Shown here: piece after piece, positions 8,700 through 20,249 of the stretch
Numbering within the stretch: position 1 is the stretch's first letter
Layout: each line of letters opens with the position of its first letter
NCBI GenBank assembly: GCA_016124935.1
Contig: WGMS01000018.1
Coordinates: forward strand, 1 to 64,000
Direction: 5' to 3'
From: a bacterium
GTDB lineage: Bacteria > Cyanobacteriota > Vampirovibrionia > Obscuribacterales > Obscuribacteraceae
Length of the DNA stretch: 64,000 nucleotides
The notes under the pieces: generated by a model
What the model saw: the letters and a program-made list of their open reading frames with translations, nothing else
Told to the model about the DNA's origin: nothing
Database searches by the model: none
Program-made: the position numbers and the translations under genes

Positions 8700-8825
8700 G
8701 TGAAGAATTCGAAATTAGTATTTTTTGGACTGATGATAGTCTTTGCAGGCTACCTGACTGTTTATGGACTACCTTTTCCCAGTTCAGTGAAAATAGTTCA
8801 TAACCATCAAGACAATGTCAAATGA
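8700..8825 (+). CDS. 41-aa single-pass membrane peptide
   Basis: A GTG start lies 8 nt after GGAG (8688-8691). The product starts MKNSK, has one hydrophobic segment (LVFFGLMIVFAGYLTVYGL) and a short hydrophilic tail ending in HNHQDNVK. Charge distribution (positive N-terminus, one hydrophobic stretch) fits a small inner-membrane peptide or an uncleaved signal anchor. It lies in the 415-bp gap between the kinase gene and katG, where I see no other gene. Unknown function. Confidence 0.45.
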   Translation: MKNSKLVFFGLMIVFAGYLTVYGLPFPSSVKIVHNHQDNVK

Positions 8826-8899
8826 AGGCAAGTCTGGTTGAGCAAACTAGCCCTCATTTGCAAAATCAATAAAATAGTGGATAGACACGAAATTGAAGT

Positions 8900-11188
<2,289 letters not shown>

Positions 11189-11248
11189 TTAGTGATTAGT
11201 TTGGAATTTTATCATTTCCAGCGAATGCCTCTGGAAGGATTTTCTTAC

Positions 11249-11267
11249 TAGACTTAGTCTAAGTCTA
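11249..11267. promoter_or_regulatory. 19-bp palindrome, Fur/PerR-type operator candidate
   Basis: TAGACTTAG-T-CTAAGTCTA is a perfect 9-1-9 inverted repeat in the intergenic region upstream of katG, whose minus-strand start is at 11152. Length, odd centre and position before a catalase-peroxidase gene match sites of Fur-family regulators (PerR, FurA), which commonly control katG. The bases differ from the classical AT-rich PerR box, so the regulator is inferred. No fur-like gene is in the window. Confidence 0.55.
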
Positions 11268-11429
11268 ATTCACTGGGGCAAGATCTGTCAAGGAAAACGG
11301 GTAGTCCTCAATACTTACCAAAAGGCAAGAACGAACTCCCCAGACGTCAATAGCAATGCCAGCCATACATAAGGTAGAATAATCATTTTCAAACTTCTCT
11401 TACTAATTTCCGGCAGCCTAAACAAAAAA

Positions 11430-12794
11430 ATGACCTTTAGAACTTTTCTAAACACTGTCATGGCAGTACTAATCTTGCTGCAGTTCTGCCCGGGAGCCCT
11501 TGCCGACGAAGCCGCCTTTAAAGAGCTAGTCACACTGAACAAGAAGATTCTCACAGAACAGCTCGACCTATCTGTTAGCAGCCTCGACATGCAGCTCACT
11601 TCGGCGAATTATCATAAATACCGTAAATGGATCGATTACGGTGGTCAGGAGGCCAGTGCATCCGGCTTTCTAGCCACGGGCATCGTAGGCACCGATCAAA
11701 TCGGTCACAACATAGACACCCCTTTGAAAGTAAATAAGAACAGCCTGGTCAAAGCACTGAACGCCGGTATGGCAGGCACTATCGTAGGCGCTTCCGCCTC
11801 GGCATCCCAGCTTCTCATGGACGGGGTCGACTCCATCGTTCGAAAAAAAGGCAATCCAAGAATCGTAAGAAAGAACTTTCTAAAGCGACTTTCGGGACTC
11901 GATCAACTGATAGAAACCCGCAAGAAGCTGGTGGCAGCCGATCCCGATCTGGCTTCCAGCAAGCTCATATCCGCTGAAAGCGAGCTTCTAGAAGCCCTCA
12001 GAGACATGATCTGCATGGAGTTCTACAAGACCTACTGTTATGTCACCGACGCGCAAGTATCCCAGGCAGTTTTCTACGGGCTCGATGTCACCAGAAACAC
12101 CACCGGCGCAATCGGTGCAGGAGTACTGAAGCGGTCTCTGTTCAAACCGGATCTCACTCCGGCGGCCAATACATGGTTTATGGTAAGCGGTGCCATCACC
12201 ATCGGTGCCCCGTGGGTCAGCTCCGGCGCCGGTAAGATATGGAGAAAAGTAGCGGAGAAGAGACTGCAAAAAAGGCTCGATTTATCCGGCGAGCCGGTAG
12301 TCGAACATGTTCTGGCCTGCCGCAAAGAATTGCGCGAGGCAATGAAATCCGAGCGAAACGAAAGAATCAAAAATATGTACCCGGTTACAGAAGTAACCGC
12401 CGCTTTAGATGACAGTCACGGATCTCTGGAAAAGCGGGTCATGGCGGGCTTGATACAGAAAGAGAAATATAGAAGAACAGCCTTCCAGCAGAAGTTCGCC
12501 TCGGCGGCAATCGGCGGACAGTTTCTCGCCTTCGGCATCATCGGCAATGCGAGCTATCAGAAATACGGTAAACATCTACGTCTGAGAAAATGGAACCGCT
12601 GCCTTACGGCTGCCAATATCATTGCCATCTCAGCCACCAGCCTTGCCGTCGGTGCCACAGGAGCGGCGGCCATAGCCGGAGAATACGCGGAATGGAAAGG
12701 TCGCCGGAGCAAAGACCGGGTTCAAGACATGCTCGATAGTCGCATCAAAGACATAGAAACTGTAAAAGGCGAGATACTGAATATCCAGCCTTGA
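11430..12794 (+). CDS. Exported or membrane protein of unknown function
   Basis: 454 aa. It begins with a signal peptide (hydrophobic core to about residue 25, ending ALA before DEAAF). The mature part has Gly/Ala-rich hydrophobic stretches near residues 105-125, 225-275, 355-375 and 395-420, which could be membrane segments, separated by charged helical regions. A ribosome site is not clear (A-rich sequence before the ATG). It converges with the SDR gene with 1 nt between stops. No family recognised. Confidence 0.65.
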   Translation: MTFRTFLNTVMAVLILLQFCPGALADEAAFKELVTLNKKILTEQLDLSVSSLDMQLTSANYHKYRKWIDYGGQEASASGFLATGIVGTDQIGHNIDTPLKVNKNSLVKALNAGMAGTIVGASASASQLLMDGVDSIVRKKGNPRIVRKNFLKRLSGLDQLIETRKKLVAADPDLASSKLISAESELLEALRDMICMEFYKTYCYVTDAQVSQAVFYGLDVTRNTTGAIGAGVLKRSLFKPDLTPAANTWFMVSGAITIGAPWVSSGAGKIWRKVAEKRLQKRLDLSGEPVVEHVLACRKELREAMKSERNERIKNMYPVTEVTAALDDSHGSLEKRVMAGLIQKEKYRRTAFQQKFASAAIGGQFLAFGIIGNASYQKYGKHLRLRKWNRCLTAANIIAISATSLAVGATGAAAIAGEYAEWKGRRSKDRVQDMLDSRIKDIETVKGEILNIQP

Positions 12795-12795
12795 G

Positions 12796-13620
12796 CTACG
12801 AAGATGCGGACTTATGGTCAAAAAAGTCCCGATAGCTTGGATAAAGCAGCCTGATATTCAAGCGCCGCAACAGATGAGACGGGTCCACCCGCCGATTGCC
12901 CCTTTGGGTATGATGGGCGGCTTCCAGGGGAATGGAATCAGGGAAAGGCAAATAGAGCCTCTGGCATAGCCAGGTGACAATCTCTTTTTGAGTGCAGGGA
13001 CAAAGATCGCCGATCGGATAAGCACCACTATCGATATCACTATGGAAAACTGCATCTATGATTCTTGCCAGGTCTTCCATATGAATACGTGATGTATAAC
13101 GTTCACCATCCCCGGGCAGTCTAAATTGGCCGGCAGCCAGGCGTTTATGCAATCCATAATCGGCGCTATAGAGAGCCGGGGCCCGAAGCACCACGGCGTT
13201 TCCGTTACGCAACCAGTGTTCTTCGGCGACCAGCCTGCCGCCTGCCTCTTCGGCATTCTCATCGACAGGGGTGCGATGGTCGATGATACCTTCATGGCGT
13301 CCGTAGACTCCGGTAGAAGAAATATATACAACCCTAGAAGCAGATCCGGCCATCCTGCTTATGGTGGCGTCGGTGGTGCCATCGGGTGGAAAGCTCACCA
13401 GAACGAAAGCATCCTCGAAAAGGGGTTCGAGTAAGTCAAAAGAATTTGACCCATCGAGCAATAACGGCTCTATACCGAAGTTTTTCAATTCGGCAAGACG
13501 CGCGGCACTTCTTGTGGTGGCGTATATATGTCGATCGGAACCAGCCCCATCTTTATAGAAAGAGGCAAGATGGCGGGCGACATTGCCGAAGCCCAGCAGA
13601 AGCAAGTTGCGATCAGACAT
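12796..13620 (-). CDS. NAD(P)-binding epimerase/dehydratase, YeeZ-like SDR
   Basis: 274 aa with an N-terminal Rossmann motif GFGNVARHL and a later YISSTGVYG segment, the pattern of atypical short-chain dehydrogenases of the YeeZ/NAD-dependent epimerase group, which resemble sugar-nucleotide epimerases. A typical YxxxK catalytic pair is not obvious, as in other YeeZ-like members. It starts 3 nt after the stop of the Pro/Tyr-rich gene upstream (13624-15237), so translation is probably coupled. Substrate unknown. Confidence 0.75.
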   Translation of the reverse strand: MSDRNLLLLGFGNVARHLASFYKDGAGSDRHIYATTRSAARLAELKNFGIEPLLLDGSNSFDLLEPLFEDAFVLVSFPPDGTTDATISRMAGSASRVVYISSTGVYGRHEGIIDHRTPVDENAEEAGGRLVAEEHWLRNGNAVVLRAPALYSADYGLHKRLAAGQFRLPGDGERYTSRIHMEDLARIIDAVFHSDIDSGAYPIGDLCPCTQKEIVTWLCQRLYLPFPDSIPLEAAHHTQRGNRRVDPSHLLRRLNIRLLYPSYRDFFDHKSASS

Positions 13621-13623
13621 AAC

Positions 13624-15237
13624 TCAGGAGCCCATGACCTCTTTCTTCCAGCCCAGCTCATCGAGGGCGTCGTCGAGACTTACTCTGGAACGCTGACAAT
13701 AGTGCAAAGCAATCGCCGCTTTATCGAGATTGAGCTTGTCCTCTTTCATCAGTCGAACACACTGCAAGGCTGCTTCCACGGTCATGGCATCAAGCTTGCC
13801 GGCACGCTGAAGAATATTCACCAGCCGGCCGCCGTGCTTGTCTTTGACTTTGCTTGCCGTATCGAGGTCGAAGTCGCTCAATAACCCGGCTGATTTAAGA
13901 AGTTCCACCGCCTTTGTCGACTCTTTGGTTTCGGAATCGCCGGAACCCTTCTTGGCGCTCACTCCAAAGACTTCGACACAGAGCTGATCGATGGCTTCGT
14001 CTTTGTTGATTCTCTCATCCCGAACGCTCTGTTGCAGATTGAGCGCGGTTTTCAGCACAGGTCCTCGTAGAATAGCCGCCTCCACCAGAATTTGACCGAG
14101 CGGCGGAGCGACCACCGCGGAAGCCTCGTTTGATGGATTTATGGAAGTAAGGGCAGGGTCGACCTGGCCTCCGCGAACATGGGCACGGCGCACCGCTTCT
14201 GCCGCTTTGGCCGTCGGTAGACTACCGGAGCGAACCAGATCTTGAAGTTGCAGGGCGGCATCCACAGTAGCCTGGGGGACGATGCCTGCTTCCACCAGAA
14301 ACTGTCCGAGCCTTACATTGGGCTGATCTTTAGAGGCATGCCTGGGCAGGTTGCTGGGGAACTCGCCGGTAGGTCGCTCCGAGCGAGGAGCATTGCCCGG
14401 CTGCACGGCCACAGTACCGGCCAGCTCATTGCCTTGCTGGGGAGGATGTCCATAGCCCTGTTGAGGAGGATAGGCCGGGGGCGGATAACCCGGCGGATAG
14501 ACATAGCCCGGCGGCAGATAGCCATAGCCTGGCGCTGGATAACCCGGCGGATAGACGTAGCCCGGCGGCGGCGGATAGCCCGGTGGGTAGACCTGGGGAT
14601 AAGCACCGGATCCCAGCGAAGTCTGGTCCGGAACTGGAGCCGGTGCTGCGGCAGCCGGTGCCGGAGTGGCAGGTTCCGGAGTTCTTTCCTTTTCCGGCTC
14701 GGGCGCGGGCGCGGGCTCCTCCTTTTGAGCCTCTCTTACCGGAAATTCTCTCTCTTCGGTCTTTCTCCGGACATCTTCCTTTTGCTTGTAAAACTCCAGA
14801 TCCTCTTCCTTCAAGAAACCACTATCGTAGTAACCCGGTGGTTTGTCGGAACCGGATGCGGTAGTGGAAGCACTATTGTCCCGGCGTTCGTGGCTCTCCC
14901 GGGCGATTTTCAACTCGCTCTCGAGATCGCCTTCGGACTCCTCGGGAAGAGAAAGGGTCAATACGTCGTAGAGCAACTCCACATCTTCGAAAGAGGAGCT
15001 CCACACCACCCTCGAACTGCCGCTGTCCCCTTCATAAAGGGTCCACACCGGGTCGCCACCGGCCAGTTCCACCCTCACCGTGAGGCTGTAGTTGACGTCG
15101 GTTTTTCGATTACGCCAGGGTAATTCGACGGTACATCCCCGGGCTTTACGCGCCTCTTCATAGACATTGCGGACGCTAATCAAATCGGGTTGCCCGCTGA
15201 GGGCACTGAGCCTTACATGTTTTTTCGGTCTATACAT
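13624..15237 (-). CDS. Pro/Tyr-rich protein with MshEN-like repeat modules
   Basis: 537 aa, no signal peptide. (1) An N-terminal domain (about 20-100; PVWTLYEG...VVWSSSF...YDVL) is shared with products of 28462-29964 and 50079-51686. (2) An acidic/Pro-Ala linker. (3) A Tyr-Pro-Gly-rich block (about 215-275; repeats of PPGY). (4) From about 309, repeated 24-residue units. The first has R309-L-G, LV, G318, L329 and Q332 at the spacing of the c-di-GMP-binding MshEN motif (RLGxxLVxxGxI...L...LxxQ); the second starts PLGQILVEA and two more are degenerate. Probable cytoplasmic c-di-GMP-responsive scaffold (inference). Followed 3 nt later by the SDR gene. Confidence 0.75.
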   Translation of the reverse strand: MYRPKKHVRLSALSGQPDLISVRNVYEEARKARGCTVELPWRNRKTDVNYSLTVRVELAGGDPVWTLYEGDSGSSRVVWSSSFEDVELLYDVLTLSLPEESEGDLESELKIARESHERRDNSASTTASGSDKPPGYYDSGFLKEEDLEFYKQKEDVRRKTEEREFPVREAQKEEPAPAPEPEKERTPEPATPAPAAAAPAPVPDQTSLGSGAYPQVYPPGYPPPPGYVYPPGYPAPGYGYLPPGYVYPPGYPPPAYPPQQGYGHPPQQGNELAGTVAVQPGNAPRSERPTGEFPSNLPRHASKDQPNVRLGQFLVEAGIVPQATVDAALQLQDLVRSGSLPTAKAAEAVRRAHVRGGQVDPALTSINPSNEASAVVAPPLGQILVEAAILRGPVLKTALNLQQSVRDERINKDEAIDQLCVEVFGVSAKKGSGDSETKESTKAVELLKSAGLLSDFDLDTASKVKDKHGGRLVNILQRAGKLDAMTVEAALQCVRLMKEDKLNLDKAAIALHYCQRSRVSLDDALDELGWKKEVMGS

Positions 15238-15309
15238 ATCTCTATCTATAAAATATGAACTCTTAAACTACTTACCCAGCTATCAAATCTATAACTCCGG
15301 CTCGTCCCT

Positions 15310-15418
15310 AAAATTACAAGCTCCAGAGACAGTGCCCAGAACGACCGTAAACCGAACGTTCAGAGAATCGCCCCGGGTTCCTGAATCCAAAAATCGCCTC
15401 GGGTGTCTTGTAATTTTT
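15310..15418. repeat. 11-bp inverted repeat pair
   Basis: AAAATTACAAG (15310-15320) and its exact complement CTTGTAATTTT (15408-15418) bracket 87 bp of the gap between the Pro/Tyr-rich gene and the ABC permease genes. They may be chance, or the base of a long hairpin at the end of the ABC transporter transcript. No ORF lies between them. Confidence 0.25.
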
Positions 15419-15438
15419 CTTTCTCCGACTTCTCGGGA

Positions 15439-16260
15439 CTATCCTCGCATCTCGAGAAGATTGCCAGATTCGTAGCGGCGAAGTCCCAGATAAAATACCG
15501 CCGATCCTATAGCCAGGACGGCGAAAGAACCTGCCAGGGTGAGGGCGGTATAGTACATGGACATCTCTTTGAGAGCGACTATAGGCAAATAGCTGACAAA
15601 AGCTGCCGGTATAAGCGTATAAAGAATAATCTTGACTACACCTTCAAAGAGCGTGGCCGGATAAGTGGAGAAAGTGATCATCGAAAACCGCCACTGCTCG
15701 GCCAGTCCCTCGGCATTGCCGAGGAAGAAGGTGAGGGAGCCTGTAAGGATACTGAATCCGACAAAAAGAAATGCCACCGAAATAGACAGCACCACAAAGA
15801 GCAATAGATGCGGCAGGTCCGGTCTCACGAAGGCCAGATAAACAAAGAAACCGAAGACAGTATCACCACAGGAGGTGGCACTCATACTGCCCAGGAGCAC
15901 ATGAGACAAGAGAGCACGCGGATAGAGCATCCAGACGTCGAGCTGCCCCCGGGCGATGATCCAGGGCAGAGCCAGTGCGTTTCCGCAGACGCTATGAGCC
16001 AGACCGAAGCCGGTGGCGGCAACGGCCCAGAGCGTGATCACATCTTCCACTCCCCAGCCGCGCAGCACAGGAAATCGGGTAAAAAATAATGCCCAGAAAG
16101 CCACCCAGACACAGTTATTTGCGGCCATGGCCACCATCTGAGAAAGGAAGGCGCCTCGATATTCCCACTGGGACTTGAGATTGAATTTTATGTAAGAGAG
16201 AGCAAGGGTAAGATAGCCTGTGAACTTGAACCACAGCCTCTCTTCTTTTTCAGCCTCCAT
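15439..16260 (-). CDS. ABC-2 type exporter permease
   Basis: 273 aa, about six hydrophobic segments, with the N-terminal pattern of the ABC-2 permease group paired with COG4586/COG4587-type proteins (COG3694/DUF990-like). It is the third gene of an operon ATPase-permease-permease and overlaps the preceding permease gene by 11 nt, implying coupled synthesis and a heteromeric membrane channel. Substrate unknown; relatives are annotated as multidrug or lipid-type exporters without firm substrates. Confidence 0.85.
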   Translation of the reverse strand: MEAEKEERLWFKFTGYLTLALSYIKFNLKSQWEYRGAFLSQMVAMAANNCVWVAFWALFFTRFPVLRGWGVEDVITLWAVAATGFGLAHSVCGNALALPWIIARGQLDVWMLYPRALLSHVLLGSMSATSCGDTVFGFFVYLAFVRPDLPHLLLFVVLSISVAFLFVGFSILTGSLTFFLGNAEGLAEQWRFSMITFSTYPATLFEGVVKIILYTLIPAAFVSYLPIVALKEMSMYYTALTLAGSFAVLAIGSAVFYLGLRRYESGNLLEMRG

Positions 16261-17053
16261 TGGCGAATATCCTCCCTGCCGCCACGCGATAGACGGCGTA
16301 CACGAAAATAGAGAAAACGAGTATGCCCATCAACTGGTTGGCCAGCAACCCGGTCATCTGAGCGGGATCTGGAGCGACAAACATTCTCGCCGGTCCGTAG
16401 ACGATACTGGCAAAAGGCAGTGCCTTCAGATATGGTTGCATGTAATCGGGGAAGAGCTCTATCGGAATCAGCATGCCGCCAAGCACCATGGTTATCCTCG
16501 AATAAATCAACATCAATCCGGTGGTGTCCTCCAGCCAGAAGGCCCCTAAGCCAATCAAAAAGTTTGCGAGAAAATCCAGGATAAAAGCCAGCGGCAAAGC
16601 AAGAAGAAGAAACAAAACGGATTGTAGCGTTATGTGTATAGGACCGACAAAACATGTCACCATCAGTAGTCCCACGGAAAGATTGAGGACAAAACGCACA
16701 GATCGCTCTCCCAGGCAATTGCCCAGGCAATAGAGCGGATAGGAGAGAGGCTTGATCAAATGCACGGCGAGCTGTCCGGTGCGCACATCTTGATCGACAG
16801 TTTGACTGACCCTCGGTCCCGAGAGAATAATCGACTCGGTGACGGCTAGATACCAGAGCATCTGAGCCAGACTGAGGCCGCCCAGCTCACTGGCGCCGGT
16901 TTCGGAATAGGTCACCTGCCATAGCCGCAAGAATATGTAGAGGATAACCCCCAGAAATATCACTCGACTGCCGACCTCGCCAAGATAAGCCGTATTGCTC
17001 TTGGCCGAGGTCCAGGCGATCCACAGATATTTTGTCCATGAACTGTTAAACAT
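16250..17053 (-). CDS. ABC-2 type exporter permease (second subunit)
   Basis: About 267 aa from the ATG at 17053 (a GTG at 17068 is possible), with about six membrane segments and the conserved early segment SNTAYLGEVGSRVIFLGVI. It belongs to the COG4587-type permease group and pairs with the permease at 15439-16260. The start overlaps the end of the ATPase gene and the end overlaps the next permease gene, so all three are translationally linked. Confidence 0.85.
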   Translation of the reverse strand: MFNSSWTKYLWIAWTSAKSNTAYLGEVGSRVIFLGVILYIFLRLWQVTYSETGASELGGLSLAQMLWYLAVTESIILSGPRVSQTVDQDVRTGQLAVHLIKPLSYPLYCLGNCLGERSVRFVLNLSVGLLMVTCFVGPIHITLQSVLFLLLALPLAFILDFLANFLIGLGAFWLEDTTGLMLIYSRITMVLGGMLIPIELFPDYMQPYLKALPFASIVYGPARMFVAPDPAQMTGLLANQLMGILVFSIFVYAVYRVAAGRIFANGG

Positions 17054-18026
17054 CGCTACTCTGAACACTCTCTTTCGGTTGGCTGTATATATGCGCGATA
17101 ACAGATTCGAGGGGCGGATTCTCTATGGTGATATCCGCCACCGGAGCCGCTTTCAAGATCTCTTTGATCACAGTGTCTATCTCGACTTTATCAGTGTCGA
17201 CCTCGAGCTTCATGGCATGATAGCTCGACTTGACCAGCTCTACTCCATCTATGGAGAATGGCGTGGGCTCTGCCCGAAACTTGACGCTCAATAACTTGGA
17301 ACCCAGATAATGACGCTTCACTTTCGAGACACTGTCGTCGAGCACCAGTTGTCCATGATTGATGATGATCACCCGCTTCGCCACCGACTCGATATCGCCG
17401 GCATCATGACTGGTGAGAAAGACAGTCAATCCTTCTTCCTGATTCCATTCTCTAATCAAATCTCTCAACTCTTGCCGGGCGATGACGTCGAGCCCTATGG
17501 TGGGCTCGTCGAGAAAAAGCACCCGGGGAAAATGAAGCAAGCTGGCAGCGACCTCGGCCCGCATACGTTGGCCTAAAGAAAGCTTCCTCACCTGGGTATC
17601 GAGATACTCGTTCATGGCGAAGCGCTCTATAAGCTGATCGCGACGTTCGGCAAAACGCTTGCGGTCTATGTTGTAGATACGCCCGAGCAACTCGAAAGTG
17701 TCCCTGGGCGGCAGATGATACCACAACTGCGAGCGCTGGCCGAAAACCGCCCCGATAGATCGGGTTAACTTAGAACGCTCTTTCCAGGGGACATAACCAA
17801 GCACCCTGGCGCTTCCCGCGCTCGGGGTCAAAATACCGGTCAACATCTTGATGGTGGTGGACTTGCCGGCACCGTTCGGTCCTACGAAAGCGACCGACTG
17901 CCCTTCTTCTACCTTAAGACTGATTGAATCTACCGCGACTACTTCTTTGTTCTCACGCTTAAGCCCTTTGCCGGTTTTAACGACAAAAGTCTTTCTCAGC
18001 TCTTCCAGCTCTACTGCGTGTTTCAT
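17046..18026 (-). CDS. ABC exporter ATP-binding protein
   Basis: 326 aa, COG4586-type ATPase. Walker A GPNGAGKST (49-57), signature LSLGQ (149-153) and Walker B VLFLDEPT (169-176) are intact, followed by the switch His region (LTSHDAGDIE). The C-terminal extension of about 100 residues is usual for this group. First gene of the three-gene exporter operon. A possible promoter lies upstream on the minus strand (GTGACA, 17 bp, TAGTAA near 18045-18075). Confidence 0.92.
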   Translation of the reverse strand: MKHAVELEELRKTFVVKTGKGLKRENKEVVAVDSISLKVEEGQSVAFVGPNGAGKSTTIKMLTGILTPSAGSARVLGYVPWKERSKLTRSIGAVFGQRSQLWYHLPPRDTFELLGRIYNIDRKRFAERRDQLIERFAMNEYLDTQVRKLSLGQRMRAEVAASLLHFPRVLFLDEPTIGLDVIARQELRDLIREWNQEEGLTVFLTSHDAGDIESVAKRVIIINHGQLVLDDSVSKVKRHYLGSKLLSVKFRAEPTPFSIDGVELVKSSYHAMKLEVDTDKVEIDTVIKEILKAAPVADITIENPPLESVIAHIYSQPKESVQSSDV

Positions 18027-18201
18027 TGCTCTTTTTACTATTTATGTTCGAGTATTTTGTCACGGAAATTTCGTACATATTTCTCTTGATCTATTTGTAC
18101 ATCTTTACGTCGGTGGCAAGACCGATATTTCATCATACGGATTCTAAGACAATTGTCCAGGTAATTCTTGTTTATTGGTAAAGTTATCTTTCCGGCCCGG
18201 A

Positions 18202-18885
18202 CTAAAAACCGGAAGAGTCTCCTGTGTCGTCGCTTTCATAGCCGGGTTCACTGGCCGGACTGGAGATGGAAGGCTGCGAATAGGACGAGTTGCTTCTTTG
18301 ATAACGCGCCAGGGTCTCTCCCCCGCCGTCGCTGCCATTATTGTTTCGAGCAGGCATCGGAAAAAGAGGATTGGCAGACGAGCGCTGCGAGAGCTTCAGA
18401 TTGAGCTGAGCGATCACCTTGAGGGCACCACCGGGGAACTGCCGTCCATAGAACGTATGCTGGGTGCGCCCTACAAAAAAACGACCACCATGAAGACCAT
18501 GCACGGTTCTCAGCACCCCTTCGAACTGATCGTTGGATTTAGCCCAGCTTCCGTCGGTGTGTCGGTAGAGAACATTGCCTCTTATGAGCACACCATCTCT
18601 GATATCAGCCGGCACCGGGCAAAATTGCTCCCACTCGGCTCGCAATCGCCCCACGTTAGTAACCACATGCTCATTGCCATAGAGCCAGGCACCGCGGTAA
18701 TTCTCCATGGCATCGCTAAGATCGACATAATGCTTTCCGGTACTGGCATCGGCTTTTAGATAGTTGGTGGTGGACTGGCCGTAGACCGCGTCCTCATAAC
18801 GAGGAATCGGCCTCGTATGGTTATCCTTGACTTCACCTTGTAAAACAAATCCAGACAGTTTTCGACCCTCCGCTAACCAACTCAA
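18202..18885 (-). CDS. Protein of unknown function with Ser-rich acidic tail
   Basis: 227 aa. The ATG overlaps the stop of the TPR gene (ATGA, 4-nt overlap), so it is co-translated with it. The first 150 residues look globular (Trp, Tyr, Phe and Gly rich, mixed beta), with no signal peptide. The last 50 residues are Ser/Gly/Asn rich and end acidic (ESDDTGDSSGF), probably disordered. No family recognised; a partner of the TPR protein is inferred from coupling only. Confidence 0.6.
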   Translation of the reverse strand: MSWLAEGRKLSGFVLQGEVKDNHTRPIPRYEDAVYGQSTTNYLKADASTGKHYVDLSDAMENYRGAWLYGNEHVVTNVGRLRAEWEQFCPVPADIRDGVLIRGNVLYRHTDGSWAKSNDQFEGVLRTVHGLHGGRFFVGRTQHTFYGRQFPGGALKVIAQLNLKLSQRSSANPLFPMPARNNNGSDGGGETLARYQRSNSSYSQPSISSPASEPGYESDDTGDSSGF

Positions 18886-20249
18886 TCCACTCGATAATGA
18901 CCGAGCTTGTGCGGGCTGTGTAAATGCAGATAACGCTTCGAGATCTCTTCAGCCTCTTCTTTTTTGCCGACCCTGGTCAGAAGATCCGAAAATGCCACCG
19001 GCAATTCGTAGAGCTTGCGCTTCTCATAGCCGGGTAGATGCGCGTAGGTCTTGAGAGCCTCTCGATAAAAACGCTCCGCCTCTTCATCTAGTTGATGGCG
19101 ATGATAGTATTGAGCCAGCTCCAGATTGACTTCGGTAAGTAGATAAGGACTGGGCTTCGAACGCTCCTTTTCATGATTGAGCGCTTTCAGATAGATGCTT
19201 TCGGCCTCTTTGTCCTCGCCCATCTCATCGCAAACCTGGGCTAAATTCAAAAGCGCTACGGTGTTGGCAGGATGATGCTTGCCATGCACTTCGGTTCCCA
19301 GGCTATGCGCCAACTTATGAAACTTTCTTGCTTTTTCGTGCTGCTTGAGATTGCCGTAGGAAAGACCCAGATAATGATAAATAGGCACCAGCTCTATTTT
19401 GTAGGAACGCACCTGATGCGAAGCCTCATCCTCAGCCTGACTGAAATAATCTATGGCCTCTTTATAGCGCTTGCATCTATAAGCGTTCACTCCCAGACTG
19501 GTCAGATCCCGAACTATCTCCACATGATGATCACCGCGCTTCTTTCGATCGATGGTCAACACCTTTTCATAGATATCTCTGGCTCTGGAATAATCGCGAT
19601 GAAGACTGTATAGCTCCGCCAGATTATGCATAGTGGTGGCGGACTCGAGAGAATCTTCTCCGAGCAACTTGTCCTTTATATTGAGAGCCTCCAGATAAAG
19701 GTCCTCAGCTTCGTGATCATGACCGAGCTTGTGGCTGATCAAAGCAAGATTGCCGATGGTCTCCGCCGTCAGTATATGATTCTCTCCAAGAAGCTTCTTT
19801 CTTATGCCGAGGGCTCGCTTCAGAAAAATGCTTGCCTTTTCGTATTCTTTCGTATGAACGAACAGATGGTTCATCTGATTCAAAGTGGTGGCGACATTGA
19901 GTTCCTGTTTGGGATCGGACTCCGCCACTTTCAAGGCTTGCAACCAGAATTCTCTGGCTTTCTCATACTCTTCGTCGACAAAAGCCCTCTCGGCCGATGC
20001 CTCCAGTTTCTCCCACCGGGACGATCCGGATTCTGCCTCTTCCGCGCTTGCCGGACAGAAAGTCAAAAGACTGGCAAGGACGAAAGCCGATAGGACACTG
20101 AAAAGTCTTCTTCTTACAGTAATACTACCGGCAGTGAGAGACCGCCAAATTGAAAAATCTTGAAAATCTTGCGAAATTTCCATAGCCCGGTATCCAACCA
20201 AAGAACCTAGAGGAAGAATCATTCTATCTGCTGAAGCTCGATAGAACAT
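18882..20249 (-). CDS. Exported TPR-repeat protein
   Basis: 455 aa. After an N-terminal lead, a signal peptide (hydrophobic FSVLSAFVLASLLTFC, ending ASA before EEAES) directs it to the periplasm or surface. The rest is tetratricopeptide repeats of the kinesin-light-chain type, about eight units (KRALGIRKKLLGENH, LYLEALNIKDKLLGE). The start is uncertain: the ATG at 20249 overlaps the glycosyltransferase stop (TAATG), but ATGs at 20222 or 20183 would give a more ordinary signal peptide. Likely a protein-interaction scaffold. Confidence 0.8.
   Translation of the reverse strand: MFYRASADRMILPLGSLVGYRAMEISQDFQDFSIWRSLTAGSITVRRRLFSVLSAFVLASLLTFCPASAEEAESGSSRWEKLEASAERAFVDEEYEKAREFWLQALKVAESDPKQELNVATTLNQMNHLFVHTKEYEKASIFLKRALGIRKKLLGENHILTAETIGNLALISHKLGHDHEAEDLYLEALNIKDKLLGEDSLESATTMHNLAELYSLHRDYSRARDIYEKVLTIDRKKRGDHHVEIVRDLTSLGVNAYRCKRYKEAIDYFSQAEDEASHQVRSYKIELVPIYHYLGLSYGNLKQHEKARKFHKLAHSLGTEVHGKHHPANTVALLNLAQVCDEMGEDKEAESIYLKALNHEKERSKPSPYLLTEVNLELAQYYHRHQLDEEAERFYREALKTYAHLPGYEKRKLYELPVAFSDLLTRVGKKEEAEEISKRYLHLHSPHKLGHYRVD

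Noticed and set aside
13624-14000. Type II secretion or type IV pilus ATPase
   Set aside because: MshEN-like motifs are present but there is no Walker A/B ATPase core in the protein or next to it.
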